Source of the DNA: Andrena cerasifolii
Taxonomy: Eukaryota > Arthropoda > Insecta > Hymenoptera > Andrenidae
Length of the DNA: 64,000 nt
Direction: 5' to 3'
Assembly: GCF_050908995.1 (NCBI RefSeq)
Contig: NC_135120.1
Coordinates: 22,271,433-22,335,432 of the forward strand
Of this stretch, positions 62,553-64,000 are shown in pieces; position 1 is the stretch's first letter, and every line of letters begins with the position of its first letter. The notes below the pieces were generated by a model. That model was given only the letters and a program-made list of their open reading frames with translations, was not told where the DNA came from and searched no databases. Position numbers and translations under genes: made by a program.

Positions 62553-62682
62553 AGAGTCCTTGCAGAAAACACTGAAATGCCAAAAATCAAATTCTACGCT
62601 ACAGTAGGTATTAACATTGGCGCGTATTTTCCGATATTTTTTTTTTAATTTTGGCGCTTACAGTGTTTTCTACAAGGACTCC
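62553..62682. mobile_element. Short inverted-repeat MITE (AACACTGTAAGTGCC family), copy 2
   Basis: Ends GAGTCCTTGCAGAAAACACT and AGTGTTTTCTACAAGGACTC are inverted copies with one mismatch in 20 bp. The outer flanks AATTGA and TCAATT extend the palindrome. It is related to 51595-51720. Confidence 0.75.
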
Positions 62683-63280
62683 TCAATTATGTACCCTAGT
62701 TTTGAAGTAAGAATCTGAAGTTTCCTGAAACTATTCATCCTACTTTTGTTCCACGTCGGTTCGAGAATGACGCGAGAATTCTTCTCCTTTGTCAATTGCT
62801 GCGTTGTAGCCGATTGTCAGAATACAGGGGAGAATTCTTAACGAGGGGAATCGTACGTGCTGGTTAGAGGAACACCCTGAAAGTCCGATCCCAAGGGTTA
62901 TGGGGGTGGTCTGTTCGCGATAAATCATGGTAAAAGCGACGACGTGTGGGCTTTGATGATGCCGTCGCTATCTGCGCACCATGTGCCAGTTTTTATCATC
63001 TAGAAGGAGTTATTGTGACACGGGCTCTTCTTTGCAGCAGTTGGCGCTTTATCTGGCTGTGTACTTTGAGTCAGGATTTCACGAAGGTAGTCGATCTTGT
63101 TTCGCGTCTGTCAATAGTCAATACGTGCAACTGAAAGATTGCAATCTTCTTTGTAGCATGCAATCTGGAATATAGTTAATGAGCCGCTTAAGGAGGTTCG
63201 ATACCTCACTTGCGGGGCTGCCGGCGATAGGGGTAAGCCTGTGCTTATACATGGGAGCTCTGCAGGGATACCAACCTTAC

Positions 63281-63847
63281 AAGGGAAGATCCCGAACCCG
63301 AATATTCAAAAAATTCTGAAACTGTGTGGATATGTAGGGAATTTCCTCCTGATTACAACGCAATTTTTGTTTGCTGCCCGAATTCACTCTGAGGGGTGAA
63401 ATTAACCCCTGAAGATTCGGATATTTTTCCATTTTATTTTCTAACTCGCAATATTTCCGCAATACAATAAAAGTTGAAATTGTATGGAATAAAATATGGA
63501 TTATGCTATCAGTTCAGATTTCACGTGAAACCACGAATTTTAGAAAACATTATTAATATTTTTGTTTATAACTTTTTCTAATTGTTTAAGCAATTGATAA
63601 AACATTTACCATTTAATAGATCTAATTAAAAGAAGTAACTTTTGTCTTGAAATTTCTTTTCTATCTCTTACAGATTGCGAGTTAGAAAATAAAATCGAAA
63701 AACAGCCGAATCTTCAGGGGTTAATTTCACCCCGTTAGTGTGATTTTGGGCAGCAAAGAAAAATTGCGTTGTAGTCAGGAGAAAATTCTCTACATATCCA
63801 CAAAGTTTCTGAATTTTTTTAATTTTCGGGTTCGGGATCTTCCCTTG
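63281..63847. mobile_element. CAAGGG-family MITE (PIF/Harbinger-like), copy 5, with extra interior sequence
   Basis: Ends as in the other copies, flanked by TTA (63278-63280 and 63848-63850). It is 567 bp, against about 424-432 bp for the other four; the extra 140 bp lie between about 63450 and 63600 and look unrelated to the arms. Confidence 0.88.
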
Positions 63848-64000
63848 TTAGATAAAAAAAATATGTAGACAAAAATGTTATTTACATGTGTATTCCTAAT
63901 AAAATTATTGCTACATATTTTCTTTTGAAATTCAATTAAACAAAAAGTATGTTTAATGCAGCTAGAAGCACAATATTTTCATTAAAAGTAGCGTAAAATA

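Larger units (their letters stand above)
60119..63280. other. Right part of the window, UBL3 upstream region
   Basis: Besides the MITEs at 60388, 62553 and 63281, no gene was recognised. Open frames at 61870-62436 and elsewhere have no domain. A first UBL3 coding exon could be hidden here, but no candidate with the right phase and residues was seen. Confidence 0.35.

Overview
This is a eukaryotic nuclear window: spliced genes with GT/AG introns, A+T-rich intergenic DNA and many short non-autonomous DNA transposons. The protein sequences and the transposon mix suggest a holometabolous insect, most likely a hymenopteran (ant, bee or wasp). That placement comes from general resemblance and was not tested by any search.

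Layout. 495-1651 (+) is a complete five-exon ZMAT2/Snu23 gene (spliceosomal zinc finger). 1840-8446 is intergenic, with a TTAA-flanked MITE and a 17-bp minisatellite. 8447-9527 (+) is a long open exon that I propose is the N-terminal exon of the otopetrin gene, whose well-supported core lies at 25104-29737. The 15.6 kb between them is a transposon nest: TTAA/piggyBac-like, hAT-like, PIF/Harbinger-like and TA-type inverted-repeat elements, some nested, plus a (TTAG)n array. A histidine-rich open frame (29849-30401) just after otopetrin can be joined in frame as an alternative C-terminus.

32138-46895 (-) is an Hsc70-interacting protein (Hip/ST13) gene. Its 5' exons (46048-46895) and 3' exons (32138-32691) are separated by about 13.4 kb, and a complete sarcalumenin-like gene on the opposite strand (36534-44546, +) sits inside that gap. 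55880-60118 (-) holds the last three exons of UBL3, a membrane-anchored ubiquitin-fold protein ending in a CAAX-like box; its first coding exon was not found. 48957-55879 is a long stretch without recognisable genes, part of which may be the UBL3 3' UTR.

The genes share no single pathway: splicing, proton conduction, Hsp70 co-chaperoning, SR calcium handling and membrane-anchored ubiquitin-like signalling. The distinctive features are the nested gene pair and at least fifteen palindromic transposon copies, several placed in introns. One TTAA element ends about 20 bp before an otopetrin exon. Five copies of one family show TWA duplications in a C-TWA-G context, matching PIF target preference. 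I found no tRNA, rRNA, CRISPR or prokaryote-type system, and no convincing undescribed multi-gene system.
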